From NCBI GenBank assembly GCA_963920635.1, contig OY987298.1, positions 146,604,257 through 146,668,256 of the forward strand: 64,000 nucleotides of DNA, written 5' to 3'. Positions 27,201 through 42,200 of this stretch are shown one piece after another; within the stretch, counting starts at the first letter, position 1, and each line of letters starts with the position of its first letter. The notes below the pieces were generated by a model that was not told where the DNA came from, did not search any database, and worked only from the letters and a program-made list of their open reading frames with translations. Position numbers and translations under genes: made by a program. This DNA comes from Pseudeuparius sepicola (lineage: Eukaryota > Arthropoda > Insecta > Coleoptera > Anthribidae).

Positions 27201-30200
27201 AATAGTGTTCCTAACTCTTGCGGAAAGTGTCTTTTCCAAACTCGATTTCATGCAATCGCGTGCTGAAAAGTGGCACTTTCCGCACTTGTTAGGAAATATA
27301 CTATTATGGGGGTCTTTCGGTTTGAAGTGGCGGGTCACACTATACAGGGTGTCTACTTTTAAGTATATACAAATCGATAAAAAATGTATTTGTGAGATAT
27401 TTTCAAAAACCTTTTTTTGTTCGAAAGGTCTTCAAAAAACGCTTCTTTTGACGTTTTTACTTTTGTCAAAATGCATACATTTTTTATTTAAAATCTGACC
27501 ACACAGCGTTAATCAGAACACCCCAAAACCCCCACATACCAAAATAGGAATTTTAAAGACATCTGGCGAGTCAAGTGTGCCATGGAATCCCTTCAAAACA
27601 GTTGCATGGTCAACAGGACCACTCAAAATGTTGGTGTGAAAAGATTTACTACAATAATTAATATACAGGGTATTTTTCTCTGAGCCATCTGAAAATTCTG
27701 AATTTTTATTAAACTTTATAGGTACTGGTCAGGAGTGCTCTGGAATCATTGAAAAAATATTAATGAACACAAAAGTAATTCATTTCTTTACAAAATGACA
27801 ACCAACAAATAAAAACAATTTAAATTATTGGACCTGTATTTTTTAGAATTAGTTCGTTTATAGTATGTGGAGCGGTTTTGATATACTCGATTTTTGACCC
27901 GTATAAAGTTCCAAAAATTCAGTAATTTGAGATGGCACAGATAAGAACACTCTGTATATTTTGTATTGGACCTTCTTTGCACACCAATACCTTGAGTGGT
28001 CCTGTTGACCATTCAACTGTTTTGAGGGGATTCCATGGCACACTTGACTTGGCAGATGCCTTTAAAATTCCTATTTTGCTCAACTTTGACACCCTGCATA
28101 ATGGAACTCCCTGTATATGTTTTATTCAAATTTGGTATATAGGGGTTTTGGGGTGTTCTGATTAACGCTGTGGGGTCAGATTTTAAATAAAAAAATGGCA
28201 GGAAGGTCAAAAGAAGCGGTTTTTGAAGACCTTTCAAACAAAGAAAGGGTTTTGAAAATATCGCACAAAATACATTTTTTATCGATTTAAGACACCCTGT
28301 ATGTGGATCACCACTCTAAAGTATTACATAGGGCATTGAATACCTTAATCAATGCATAGGGCCAAACTTCTGTTTGTTATCTGTCTGGGCCAATCTGAAC
28401 CCAATCTATAATTTCGATAATATTTCATTTGACCAACGGTATAAAAATGTTCTAATTGCGCCGCCGTACCGTCTCACCCGCCATTCCAGACTCGATCCTC
28501 GGCAACCTGGTGATCTACCGCACCTGCTACGTCACCCTGGGCTACAACAAGACCGAATGTGCCCGGCTGGGCCAGAGCACCGACCCGTCGACGGCGGAAC
28601 TCGAGAAGGCCGTGCAACCGGAAGCCGCCGTCATCAACATGGCGAGGGGCATCGTAGAGGGCTGCGTCACCGCCACCCTGTGCCTGTTCGTCGGCCCGTG
28701 GTCGGACAAGTTCGGCAGGAGGCCGGTGCTGCTGGCCTGCGCGACCGGTACGCATTTCGCATTTATTGTATACAGGCACAGGATAAAATTCCCTCAACTG
28801 TGATACAGGCAGCGCCGGTTTTAGGAGGGTGCATGCTATGGCGCTAGCAGAACATAGGCGATTCTAGGTGGATTAGCCCCACCCCAAATGTATTCTTCGC
28901 TACCGAACCGCATTGGACTGGTAACAGCGGTTGGAGCTCCCACTGGTGTCAAACATTTTAAACATTAACATTTTTTCATTAAAAGTTATTAGAAGTAGGT
29001 AGGTAGTATTTTTATCAGAAAGTAGAGGTTTCAATGAACAAAGAGCGAACCGTAGGAATCTAAACGTTCCCTTCCCAATCAAGGTTGACAGTGAAGACAT
29101 AATCCCAACACTGAAAAAACATATATTAAATCAATTCTCAAACGAATGGTCAAAAAAACTTAAAAATAAACCTAACCAATACTCCAAAATCTCCCCGATA
29201 TTCTCACTTAAACCATGGTTTAAGTGGCGATGTTAGTACGAGCCCCAAAATAGGGGATGTGCTGACTGAAGCTGCAAATGTGCTGTTGGCTCCTGCCTGG
29301 ACTTCATTTGTTGCTTCCCAAATCATGCCTATCTTTTGATTTGGTTAATGTTACACCGTACTGATGATTGCCAAATAGCATGAAACACGTGTATGCGGTT
29401 ACTAGTTTTTTCTTTTTGTTGGCTTTGAGTGTTTGCCCATTATCACCTTTTCTTGTAATTATTACATTTACACTCGCTAATCTTACATCCTTATTGTCAT
29501 TGTATCTTGGGTTATGAAGATTTCCACGCAGGTCGCTTTAGCAGCCTCCGCGGCGATGTTAGTACAAGCCCCAAAATAGCTATATATGCCAGGGCCCAGG
29601 GGCTTAAGCCCCCCAAAACAAAAGGTCTAGAACCGCCTATGTAAAAAGAACCCGGCGGTTAATTTTAGGAGGCGGTATAAGCTGGTCTAATAACTAAAAA
29701 TAAATCACATTTTGTTGCTATGTCGCCACGACGCAACACCTTCACTTAGATCGTCGTCTGCAAACATAACATCTGAAACGTTCTCCTATTCATCGTCTTA
29801 TTCACCTGTACCTTGAAGATTTAACCCCCTCTTGGATTTTTGGACGTAAATAAAAATTAAGAGAAAATATCCTAAACGCTGAATATAACATTGATTCATT
29901 GATTCAATATAAATAGTTGAGGAGCATAGTGCACATTTACCTACTCCGTGGGTTTTTTTTGTGAAGGGAAGTTGCGACTATGTGGAATCTCTTTATTGTA
30001 TGCTACGTAATGGCGTATAGTGCCGGGTGTTTACCTTCGAGTTGTGCCGTTTGGTCACATATCCAATATGGCCGCCATACAAGATATTTATTCTTTCCAT
30101 CAAGAATCACTCCTTCCAGAGGGCTCATAATCAAAATGTGCATAGATCGTTTTCTATTCTGCATGAGCAGATGGACAAATTTATATCTTATCAATTTTTC

Positions 30201-33200
30201 CATATCTTTTACCGTTTAAGAGTTATGATCTATTATATATGTCACCATCACCATCGGTTTAGAACCATCGGCATCGGTTATTTATTAAGGGTAAAAAATG
30301 ATGATTGTGCTGCTATTTACTCACAACAACTTTAATATTACACTTATATGTAACAAACATTACAAGTAGTCATTACAATGGTGTGAAACACACTTTAATA
30401 ATACATGCAAGATGCCAGGTTAAAAATTGTCCATATAGCAAATACAATACACATATTTCGGACCAAAATATAACGATTGAGGCCAATACGCATTATTGGA
30501 AATGTTTGTTTAAGAGATACAGGGCGTTGAAGTTAATTTTTTGAACTTAAATTATGGTTACATCTCCCAAAATAATCAAGCTGCTGAACTGAAATTTTGG
30601 CACTGTTGTATTTTTGGGGACGAATAATAATAATAATAATAATAATCCTCACAATACTCCAAACTAGGAGTACCCCAGAAGCAACCACATGTTTTTGTGT
30701 GGGGGAGGGGGGCCATTACTATTATTTTGTCTTCGTTGCCATTTGCGGGTAAGCTGAAGATGCCGATTTCTATGTATCTCACAGAGGGCGTCACAAGCGC
30801 TGTTTTTGAATGGAGCTTTTACTCGTAACTTTTTTGCGGTTTCCTTTTTGTTGTCGCAGATCCATCATTTTAGTGCATCTTTTCAATCTGCAACAAAAAG
30901 GTACTCTTGTTTCATAACCAACTCTTTGCTTGAAATTGGCAAAATGTGCCCCAAAACACCTATGTTAACTCCAACATTCGAAACATAAAATTTTCAGCTA
31001 CAGCTTTTAAATGTTTCAGATCAACTGTACATTCAAAATAAACAAAAAAATTGCAAAATGGGCCGTTGGTCAAAACACCATTTGTTTTCTTGAAATAGTG
31101 TTCAAATTTTGTCGAGTTCTAATCCGTTCCATTTTGAAAGCGAAACACTTTCGGTACATTGTTCATAAGAATTTTTTTCTCACTTTAAATGGTACAGTTG
31201 ATCTGTAAAGTGGTAGGTAAAAATTTTATACTTCGAATGTTAGAATCAACAGGTGTTTTGGTGCACATTTTGCCAATTTCAACGCAAAGGGTTGATTTTA
31301 TCGTTAAAACAATAAGAGTACCTTTATCTTACAGAATGAACAGATGCACTAAAATTATTGACCTGTAAGACCAAAGAGATAACCTCAAAAAATTTGCGAG
31401 TAAAAACACGATTCAAAGTGCAAGTGCCCTTTTCTGTGAGATACATAGAAATTGACATCTTCAGCTTATTCTTCGTCCCCAAAAATACAGCAGTGCCAAA
31501 TTTCAGTTCAGCGGCTTCATTATTTTGGGAGATCTAGCCATAATTCAATTTTAAAAAATGAACTTCAACAAACAACATTTCTATTAAGGCGTATTGGCCT
31601 CAAACGTTATATTTTGGTCCGAAATATGTGTAGTGTAGTTGCTATGTGGACAATTATTAACCGGTCACCCCGTATGTATTATTAAAGTGTGTTTCATACC
31701 ATTGTAATGACTCTATTTGTAATGTTTGTTGCCTATAAGTGGAATATTAAAGTTATTGTGAGTAAATAGCAGCACAATCATTATTTTTTCACCCTTAATA
31801 AATAACCGATGGTTCTAAACCGATGGTGACATATATAATGGATCATAACTCATAAACGGTAGAAGATATGGAAAAATTTATAATTACTAAATTTGTTCAC
31901 CTGCTCATGCAGAATAGAAAATGTTCTATGCATATTTTGCGTATGAGCCCTCTGGAAGGAGTTATTCTTGATGGAATGAATAAACGTCTTGTATGGCGGC
32001 CATATTGGATTTATGACGTCATAAAAACCAAACAGCGCAACACGAAAGTAAACACCCGGTACTATGCCATTACGTAGAATGCAATATAGTATATTTCCTA
32101 ACAAGTGCGGAAAGTGCCACTTTTCCGCACGCGATTGCAGTTGGCTGAACGACGCGTAGCGAAGTTCAGCCAAGAAATCGAGTGTGGAAAAGACACTTTC
32201 CGCAAGAGTTAGGAACACAATTTTTTCTACAAGCGTGTACGCATTTACTTTTCCGCACGCATTTTAGTTTAGAAAGTGTCACTTTTCCGCACTAGTCCTG
32301 AAAAGTAGTGCTGTAAAGTACTTTTCCGCACTAGTGCGGAAAAGTGATACTTTCTAAACTAAAATGCGTGCGGAAAAGTGTAATTTTCCGCACGCTTGTA
32401 GAAAAAAATATTCCACATAGTCTCAACTTCCCTTCACAAAAGGACCCACGGAATACATTATGCTCCTGTACTAAAATTCGAAAATTGTCATGTAATGATA
32501 ATGATGTGTAACATAGATACATTATTATTTATTGAAAAATATACTTATTATTGTCAAGTAGCTAATTACCGATTCCACGAGACCTGGCTTTTCCCATACA
32601 TAAGCCCAGGGCTGTATATATGGTTTGGGGGTTCAAGCCCCCTACATTGGTATAGCCGGTTTAAAAAGCAATGTTTTTATGACGTCATAAATCCAATATG
32701 GCCGCCATACAAGACGTTTATTCATTCCATCAAGAATAACTCCTTCCAGAGGGCTCACACTAAAACAAATTTCGGAATTTCTATTGGTCACGGTTGTTCT
32801 ATAAAAGAAGACTGAGTAGGACTTCTTGGCTACAAATGTTATGAGTCATAATTAACAAAAAAAAAACAGTTGACAAGAATATGTTTTGCTTGGAATTTCT
32901 TTTCGTTAATTTAAACTGTTTGGCCTTGAATATGAAAAATTTTCGCCTCCGGCGCAATTTTGTACCACAAATATACAATTTATTATTTTTACTATTGCAG
33001 GGTATTTTGTGAACATAGTAATGATGGCGATTTATTCTGCCCTTGACATATCGGCTTGGTATTTAATAATAGTCTCGATCCCTTACATGATCACTGGAGG
33101 AATGACAACCTACTTGGCCGCAGTTCTTTGTTATGCCACGGACTGTACATCTGACGCTGATAGAGGAATCAGGTACTTAGGTATTACATCGCTATTACAT

Positions 33201-36200
33201 TATATTACATACCTACTGAGGCAAAAAATTATTCATTATGGCCCAAAGGTATAATCGTTTATTATTATTTCCATTGACATTATTCGCGATCTTTCAAAAT
33301 CAACTCGAAATCAGAAACTTCTTCGATATACTTGTGAAAATGGGTACTTCTTCTTTCCAGCATAGCCTAATTTAACAACTAGTATATTTTTTAGGATGAG
33401 TATTCTCGAAGCAACCTTAGAAATCGGAACGTTACTTGGAACACTGACTAGCTCCCATGTCTTCTATTCTGTGGGATATTTCTACTCGTGTCTTATAGCA
33501 GCAAGTTGTATATTTGTGGCGTTGCTGTATACTATATTTTTCGTACCCGAATCTTTGGAAAATCCGGATACTATCCAGGTAAATAAGCATATAATAGCTA
33601 TTTGTATTACTATACTATATCCAAGTTACAGTGGCAGTGAATCAAAACATTGGCAACCACGTGGTCGCTATATGACCTATTCTCTTATTGGTCTGGCCCT
33701 CGTAAAATCTCAAGTGTTTAGGCGGCGAGCGAAATGCAATGCCCCGGCTCTTCCCTCAGTCGAGTTTCCTGCATATTTTAGATTGGATCGCGAGCAGTAT
33801 ATTCTGTAAATTTATTTTGCTACTTAATTTAAAGAAATTTATAAAGATCCACGAAAGGTAAAAAGCGTTCATGTGATTTTGTTTATACCTACTGCCCCTG
33901 TAACTTGGATAGACTATAGATCACTTTTACTGCGGATAGTTTCACTATAACACTATAACATTTTTTCCTAAGACCTTTTTTTTAACTTTTCGTGCTTTAA
34001 ATAAGTTAAACTCTCAAGAATGTTTTTCCGTAATATCTCCGAAACGGTGAAATCAACCCAGTACCTACATAAATAAAAATAAATTATAGCAACATTTCAA
34101 TCAAAAATAACACTGCGATTTGCTTTACTACTCTCACTCTTGAAAACCGCGTTCATTTTTTCGTTGAAAATGAAGAGTAGGTACCTTTTTTTTGTTCTGA
34201 GTTAGGTGGCGAATTACCAAAATTTAGTCCTTTTTTTACTGGGTACCTATACTGTCCAAGTTTAATTAAAAATGATTTCACCGTTTCCGAGATATTACGG
34301 AAAAACCTTCTACAGGGTTTAACTTAAAAGCACGAAAATTTCCGAAAAGAAGGGTCTTACGAAAAAATTTTATAGAACATTTTAGTCTTTTTGTCCGAAC
34401 TAACGTTCCTTCAAATATCTCCCAATAGTTTTGGGACACCCTGTATACGCTATACAAAATCTAGAATTAGGAATGATATTATTTATGCATCTCAAACCAT
34501 TTTTTGTGTTGTTGTTTTAATTGTAATTTATTTTTTTCTTATCTTTTGTCTTGTGCTTTCCCCTGCCCTATTAAGGGATATACCTGTTGGGCAGTGTATC
34601 TACTTATTAAATAAATAAATATACGTATATTTTTCTGTGGTACTTCCCTCGAGTCATTGAGTAAAGGATATATTCTACATAGAATATATATATACACTGT
34701 GTCCCGGATAAGAATGAACAGCATGGGGATATTGCAAACGGTGAGAGATAGGGCAACAGTTAAATGGGGAAAAAGTTGCGCAATTTCGAGGTCAATAAAA
34801 TGGCACAAACAGATTTCTAATATCTTTTTTCGTTTTTGAGTTATTTTGAAAAAAGTAAAATTTTGCGTTTTCGATTTTATTTTTTTCTGAAGTTGCTATC
34901 ACAGATCGAGAAAAAAGAAAAGCATTTTCTTATGGCACTTTTTAACGGGCCTTAAGATGGCGTTTTTAGATTTGTTCTACAACGTTTCGTTTTTGAGAAA
35001 CCATCTTCAACTTATTTTTTTTAAATACGGACCTGGATTTTTTTTTGTAAATTTTTAAAGCACTTTTCATTGCAAATACCATGATGTATGACACGAAATA
35101 TTTTTAAAATGTTTTGAGACAATTATACTGAAAATTCCTTTTTTCCATTCATTTTTGTCTAATGCGGCCCTGTATTTAATAATAAGGAGTCTAAATATTA
35201 ATCAGTATCGACAACAATTTAACTTACAGTTTATTTTTACTTCGAAAACTTAATTTTTTAAATTTAAGTAGGTATATGTACCTACCTACCCTGAATATTT
35301 TTCCATGTCTAATTTCCTTTTGTACCTACTACTGGTTTGTTTTCTGTAGTTATCTCTAAGAATATATCATTTTAGATAACTTTTGTTAAATTATGAGATT
35401 TGCATGGATGCTAAAAATTTTTAAAGCACTTTTCATTGCAAATACCATGATGTATGACACGAAATATTTTTAAAATGTTTTGAGACAATTATACTGAAAA
35501 TTCCTTTTTTCCATTCATTTTTGTCTAATGCGGCCCTGTATTTAATAATAAGGAGTCTAAATATTAATCAGTATCGACAACAATTTAACTTACAGTTTAT
35601 TTTTACTTCGAAAACTTAATTTTTAAATTTAAGTAGGTATATGTACCTACCTACCCTGAATATTTTTCCATGTCTAATTTCCTTTTGTACCTACTACTGG
35701 TTTGTTTTCTGTAGTTATCTCTAAGAATATATCATTTTAGATAACTTTTGTTAAATTATGAGATTTGCATGGATGCTAAAAAAAATATCAATAAAGATAA
35801 TATTACCATGCAGGGTGTCACTTCCGGCGTTGAGTGACGAATAATTCCTTCATTCAACGCTTCCGGCCAAACCAGAAGTCAAAAATGGGAGCCGACAATT
35901 TATTCAAAATGTTGTGCAAAAGTGTTTTATTCTTAAGTTCAATATTTCCTTCATTCCAGAGCAAATTTAAGGGCTTCTTCGACACGTCCAACATGAAGGA
36001 AATGTTGAGAACCCCCATAAAACCAAGAGAGGGTTACAACAGATCTATCGTGTTATTGATGATCGTCATACAGATCATATTCATTTTTGCTATATACGGA
36101 GGAGCCTCCGTTTTTACCTTATTCTTAAGGGAGAAATTCCATTATACTTTGGAAGAATATACCAATTACAATAGCTTGAGCAGCGTTATTTGGATCTCAG

Positions 36201-39200
36201 GTTTAAGGTGTGGATTAATTTCTTCGATATTTTGCATGTTTTGTTATTGTAGGAGCTTCGGTTGGGATGCTTTTACTTCATAAACTTTTGAAGATACCTG
36301 AATCAGTTCTGGTTCTCTGTGGCTTCATATCTATGTTGAACAGCGAGCTACTCTATGGTCTTGCAAATCAAGTATCAATGCTGTATGCAGGTGGGTTTTT
36401 TATTTTTAATTAATAATTATATCTATGCGAAAAGTGAATGTTTATTGTTTATTGCGTGAGGACTTAAAAAATAACATAGGTGCAGCGTGCAATTGACATG
36501 ATGAAATCTTTTTCTTCAGCGGCTGCCATGAAGTTCATGGGGGCCTTACTGGGACCCATGACTCGATCGTTGATCTCGAAAAGGGTGCAAAAAGACGAAG
36601 TGGGCAAGATCTTTTCGTTTATGTTGATGGCCCAAGCAGTTTTGTCATTAGGCGCTAGTCCTCTGTTTGTCGCCATCTACGATTCCACCATTGACAAGAA
36701 TCCTGCCACTTTCTTTTTCGTCACTGCAGGATTGTATACTGTCAATGTGGTCCTAATTTCGTGAGTAATTATTGCTTAAAATTTTTGTCAATAATGTGGC
36801 CTTGACTGACGTGTTAATAAAGACTGCTCATGACCAGTGGCGTAACTACAGGGTGTTCAGAGTGTGCGGTGAACACGGGCCCAGAGCTGCTAGGGGCCCA
36901 CCGCCACCAAGGTTCATGCAGGACGCAGAAATTTCCGTTTTTCCGATGCGAGCCGATTGATGACAAGGGTCTACGGATACGGACCACATATCGATTGGAA
37001 AGCTTCGCGCAGTCGCAATCGCTCCGTCGCGTGTCTCGATATCGACAGTGGTCTATCGTAAACAATTCACTGAGCGTAATCAGGTTACTTTTATAAAATA
37101 TATTTGAATGTAGACTATATACATATAAAGTACAAATAACTATATAGGAAGATAGGTAGGTATATAGAAACTGTTAGGAAGAATGTATTATTTTAGCTTA
37201 TACCTATTATACTGACACAAAATACTGATGTCTTTGGAAACTCTAGTAGACTCACCTAGGCGCGAGCATTTTTAGGCGGGATGGTTTCCAATTATTGATA
37301 AATTAGTTAATTTGTTTCAAAATTTGAACCAATGGCCACGATTCCACTAACAAATATTCGCCATTCGTATTGAAGCAGGTGAAATAGGCATATTTTTATA
37401 ATATAAGTAAAAAATAATAAATGTACCTAAAATGCTAATAAATGAAAAATGGTAGGTACATACCTACTAAATAGTTGATTGATAGCATACAAAATACAAA
37501 TCATAAAGTAATGAGAAATTTTATTATAACTAGGCATTAGGTGTCTGATGTTATTAGTTTAAAATAAATAAAAGTCATAGGTACTTAACTAAAATTTATT
37601 ATTTAAATGAAATACCTATCAGGTACAACTATATCAGTTTTCTTTTTGAGTACAGGCACTACTATTGTTACTACAGGGTCGGTTCCATAATAATTGAAGT
37701 GCTAACACATCCGCTTCGTCAGTTGATGGTGTTGAGAGTACTTTTGCTTTTTTTGTTTGATTTTTTTTAGTTTTAAAAAGTCGTCTTTGGGGCTCTATTT
37801 TCTTGTTACTAGGGATATTCTTTAAATTCTCTAACGAAGACCTTCTACTATTTCTTAATGCTTCTAATGTCGGATTAATGGGAGCTAACATTTGTTTTAT
37901 TACATGAGTTTCTTCTAATGACCGAGTGCCCAGAATTTGCTGTTTGAATGTTGCTAAAATTTTTTGTTGTTCTTCGAGAAGTATTTGGTTTTCATTTTTC
38001 TTGCAACTGACCGATTTTGTCAACCATGTTGATTCTTCCGACTTGTCATTCGCAATGATATCAACGACCAAGTTATCTACAAAGAAATATACCTATTATA
38101 TAAGAAATAACGGAGATCCCAAAAAGCTTAAAAAAATAGTTAAAATTATAAACCACTAAAGCAACATTAAATTAAATCCACCACCTGGGTAAATCAAAAT
38201 CATCAACCAAGTGATACCCATATTTTGATGCGATTCCTATACTCGTAAAACATAAAAGCAAAAATATCACACCTACAGTATTCATTTAAAAAAAGTAAAT
38301 GTCCTGCAATCCTTACCGGACAAAATGTCAGCTGTAGAACATGTTGGAGGATTTCGTTGTACAAATTGAGCTACTAAATGAATATGTTTGCACATGTTCC
38401 ATTTTATACTATTGTCAAGACATGAGCAAGTGAATCGATGGATGCATACCAAACATTGAGTGCATACCTACTAATTTACAAGTACATTCTGATTGTAGTT
38501 CTTCAATGAGATATAATTCTTTTCCTGAAGTGGAAGGTACAATCCAACCGGTTTCACTTTCAACAACCTTGTTTATATCCAGAGATTCGCTGTTTTTGTG
38601 CCTTTAAAACTGGTCTTCTCTGTGGTTATTATTTAAAAAAACAGAAACAAAAATAGGTATCTACCTGGATGCTTTCTTTTTACGTGAGCTCGTAAGTTGG
38701 AGAGTTTGGAAAAGTTGATCTTGCATTCTCCACACCCAGTACTTCTAGGTGATTCTCCACAATCAGCCATTAGTAAAGTCCAGTAATTATTTCAATAATA
38801 CCTAATCAAAATCACGGTCTCAGTCACGAAAATTCTTGTCTATGATATGATATTTTAACCAACACCGGCCCAAATACATAAAAACACAGGATAAACAACA
38901 CCTCAACTAACTGTGATAAAAAGACAAAATTCACAAATCCATAAAACAACAAACACGCGACGGAGTGATTGCGACTGCGCGAAGCTTTCCAATCGATATG
39001 TGGTCCGTATCCGTAGACCCTTGTCGATTGATGTGGTGCTGCGTAATAACCAACGAGTCAGAATTAATCTCTAATCGGTTACATAGAGGGCGTTTGAAAT
39101 TTCGCAACAATAAAAATGCAAGGGTAGTACAAATAAATTAAAAGTAAAAAAATATTTTTAAAAAAAGCTTTTATTTAAATGCGCTAAAAAGAATAAAATA

Positions 39201-42200
39201 ATCTTTTCTTTTAAAACTTTTACTATCAACTTATAACGTCATTCCACAATTTATATGATATAAAAGCTTGTCGCGAGATTTAAGTAGTGGTATTTACTTA
39301 GTTTGAAAACTTAAATCTCGCGACAAGCTTTTATATCATATAAATTGTGGAATGACGTTATAAGTTGATAGTAAAAGTTTTAAAAGAAAAGATTATTTTA
39401 TTCTTTTTAGCGCATTTAAATAAAAGCTTTTTTTTAAAATATTTTTTTACTTTTAATTTATTTTGTAATTTTTAGTTTGGCCAGGTGTCTGAGTCTATTC
39501 ATCTCAGTTAACGCATCATTGTTGCAAGGTCGTTTGCCGGTTAGTTTAGAACAGTCTAGCTCTTCAATGAGGAGACCTTCTAATGATCTATTCTAATGCT
39601 TGACCAGGCGCGAAGAGCTTGGAGCCTAAATATACAACGAGACAGGTTGCAGACCAATGCTGTTGACGCCTATCTCACCAAACTACACAAGTCAAAGTTA
39701 ACTAGTCCGCCATCTTGGGTGTTCCGCCATGTTGGATTTAGAATGACGTCACACATATAATCATGCATTGTCATCCAAATTAAACGTGTGTACAAAATTT
39801 CAGCTCGATCGGTTGAAATTTAACTAGTCCGCCATCTTGAGTGTTCCGCCATGTTGGATTTAGAATGACGTCACACATATAATCATGCATTGTCATCCAA
39901 ATTAAACGTGTGTACAAAATTTCAGCTCGATCGGTTGAAATTTAACTAGTCCGCCATCTTGAGTGTTCCGCCATGTTGGATTTAGAATGACGTCACACAT
40001 ATAATCATGCATTGTCATCCAAATTAAACGTGTGTACAAAATTTCAGCTCGATCGGTTGAAATTTAACTAGTCCGCCATCTTGGGTGATCCGCCATGTTG
40101 GATTTAGAATGACGTCACACATATAATCATGCATTGTCATCCAAATTAAACGTGTGTACAAAATTTCAGCTCGATCGGTTGAAGATATCTGCTTCAAAAT
40201 TGAGTTGCAAGATTCCACCCGAACAAATTACATACATACATACATACATTGCAAGTTAAATAAAAGCTTTTAAAAATGTATAATAACTAAAGAGTAAATG
40301 TACCTACAGGATGAGCCAAACTCGACGCCCCAAGCCTACTGCGGGAACACGAAAATTGGAAATAAAATTTCGAACAGGGGTTCTTAAATGGGACATACGA
40401 GTACTATAAGGCCCAATTATGACCGAAAATTTGCTTTTTTGTTGTTTGGGGAAATGGCCGCTGTGACGTCATCAATATTTTTCCCCAGAAACATACAATT
40501 TTTCCTAAATATTGAAAGTCCTTATCATTTATCATCCTCAACAACTTTTATAGGAAAATATTTTCTGTATCTTTTGTTATTCAAAATTTACAATTGATAG
40601 TCAGAAATTATTTAAGAGAATGTTAGGTTGTCTTGTGCCCCCTTAAATTTTTTCAACTGGAATATTAAATAAAATTTTTTGTAACAAACTATAATAGCAA
40701 ACAAGTCAGTAACAAGCACAATTCAAAAATTTAAAAAATACTCCAGTCGAACAAATTTAATGGTGCACCCTAACATACTCTTAAATAATTTCTGACTTTC
40801 GCAATTGTTTTCATGGCTAACTAGATTTCGGAAAACCGATCCTATATAGTGAATAGAAAAATTCCATGTTTTTCATTCCATTCCATTTAAGAGCCCCTGT
40901 TCGAAATTTTATTTTCAGTTTTCGTGTTCCCGCAGTATTCCTGGGGCGTCGAGTTTGAATCACCCTGTACAGAACGTACATGGTGATTCAACATTTTGAC
41001 CTATAAAATGGCGTTTTTTTACCTATAGTGAGCAATGTGCATCATTTTTAACTGTTGGTCAATACAAAGTTTAAGTTGGATTATTCTCTATATGCACCTA
41101 CAGGGTGTCCCATTTTCGATAATTTTGTGAGGTATCTCGGATATTTCTAGAACTAGGGAGTTCCAGTTTTCGGGACACTGACCTCCTTTTTCATAAAAAG
41201 AAAGGCTCATATACAGACTTTTCTTGTGGCCTCCTTAGTTTTTTAAACACAAGGTGATTTTCAAAATTTGCCGTTATACGCTAACTTGTTGAAATGGTAA
41301 AAATCGACCGTTATAGATCTTTTCATGTAGAATTCAGTGGCGTACACGGTTTTTTCTAGGAGGTAAGCCGTGAGCAGTCTTTATAATACACCAGTCAACG
41401 ATAGTAGGCTTCCCATTGTTTGGAAAGCTCCGCTACCATCTCCGCTCTGCTCTCCGGTCCGCCGTCCGCCTTATGTGTGGCCGTGCACTTAGATGTTTTC
41501 GACAGACACTGCAACTTCTAATACATTACGTTAAAAGCAATAATTTCAATGGGTTGTGACCACTGAATTTTATTTAGGTATTGATTTTGTGGTAACAATG
41601 CACAATGAAAGCTGTCAAATATAAAAGATATTATGTTGGGATTGGACCACAGAGACCTATATACACTGTGTCCCGGATAAGAATGAACAGCATGGGGATA
41701 TTGCAAACAGTGAGAGATAGGGCAAGGGTTAAATGGGGAAAAAGTTGCGCAATTTTGAGGTCAATAAACTGGCACAAACAGATTTTTAATATTTTTTTCC
41801 GTTTTTGACTTATTTTGAAAAAAGGTAAATTTTGCGTTTTCGATTTTATTTTTTTCTGAAGTTGTTATAACAGATAGAGAAAAAATAAAAGCACTTTCTT
41901 ATGGCACTTTTTAACGGGCCTTACGATGGTGTTTTTAGATTTGTTCTACAACGTTTCGTTTTTGAGAAGCCATCTTCAACTTTATTTTTTTAAATACGGA
42001 CCTGGATTTTTTTTTGTAGATTTTGAAAACACTTTTCATTGCAAATACCATGATGTATGACACGAAATATTTTTAAAATGTTTTGAGACAATTATACTGA
42101 AAATTCCTTTTTTTTTTTTCATTCATTTTTGTCTAATGCGGCCCTGTATTTAATAATAAGGAGTCTAAATATTAATCAGTATTGGCAACAATTTAACTTG

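Larger units (their letters stand above)
29942..32454. mobile_element. 2.5-kb nested palindrome
   Basis: The outer text TACTCCGTGGG at 29942 is mirrored by CCCACGGAATA at 32454. Outer arms continue through TATGTGGAAT / TTCCACATAG and CCAATATGGCCGCCATACAAG / its complement to about 30420 and from about 31680. The right outer arm is interrupted by the GCGGAAAAGT repeat (32092-32410), which is absent from the left arm. The centre (about 30420-31680) is related to the element at 42347-43466. The block lies in intron 2 of the transporter gene. A second, single copy of part of the arm is at 32680-32765. Confidence 0.75.

Noticed and set aside
32600..32645. Sequence GGGGGTTCAAGCCCCC that looks like a tRNA T arm
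   Set aside because: No A box, D arm or acceptor pairing lies at the right distance. It is a simple GC hairpin.
36772..37096. Open frames over the left MULE end
   Set aside because: They straddle the target duplication and TIR, overlap on both strands and carry no domain.
39704..40191. 122-bp array as a CRISPR array
   Set aside because: The units are whole direct repeats without variable spacers, and the genome is eukaryotic.
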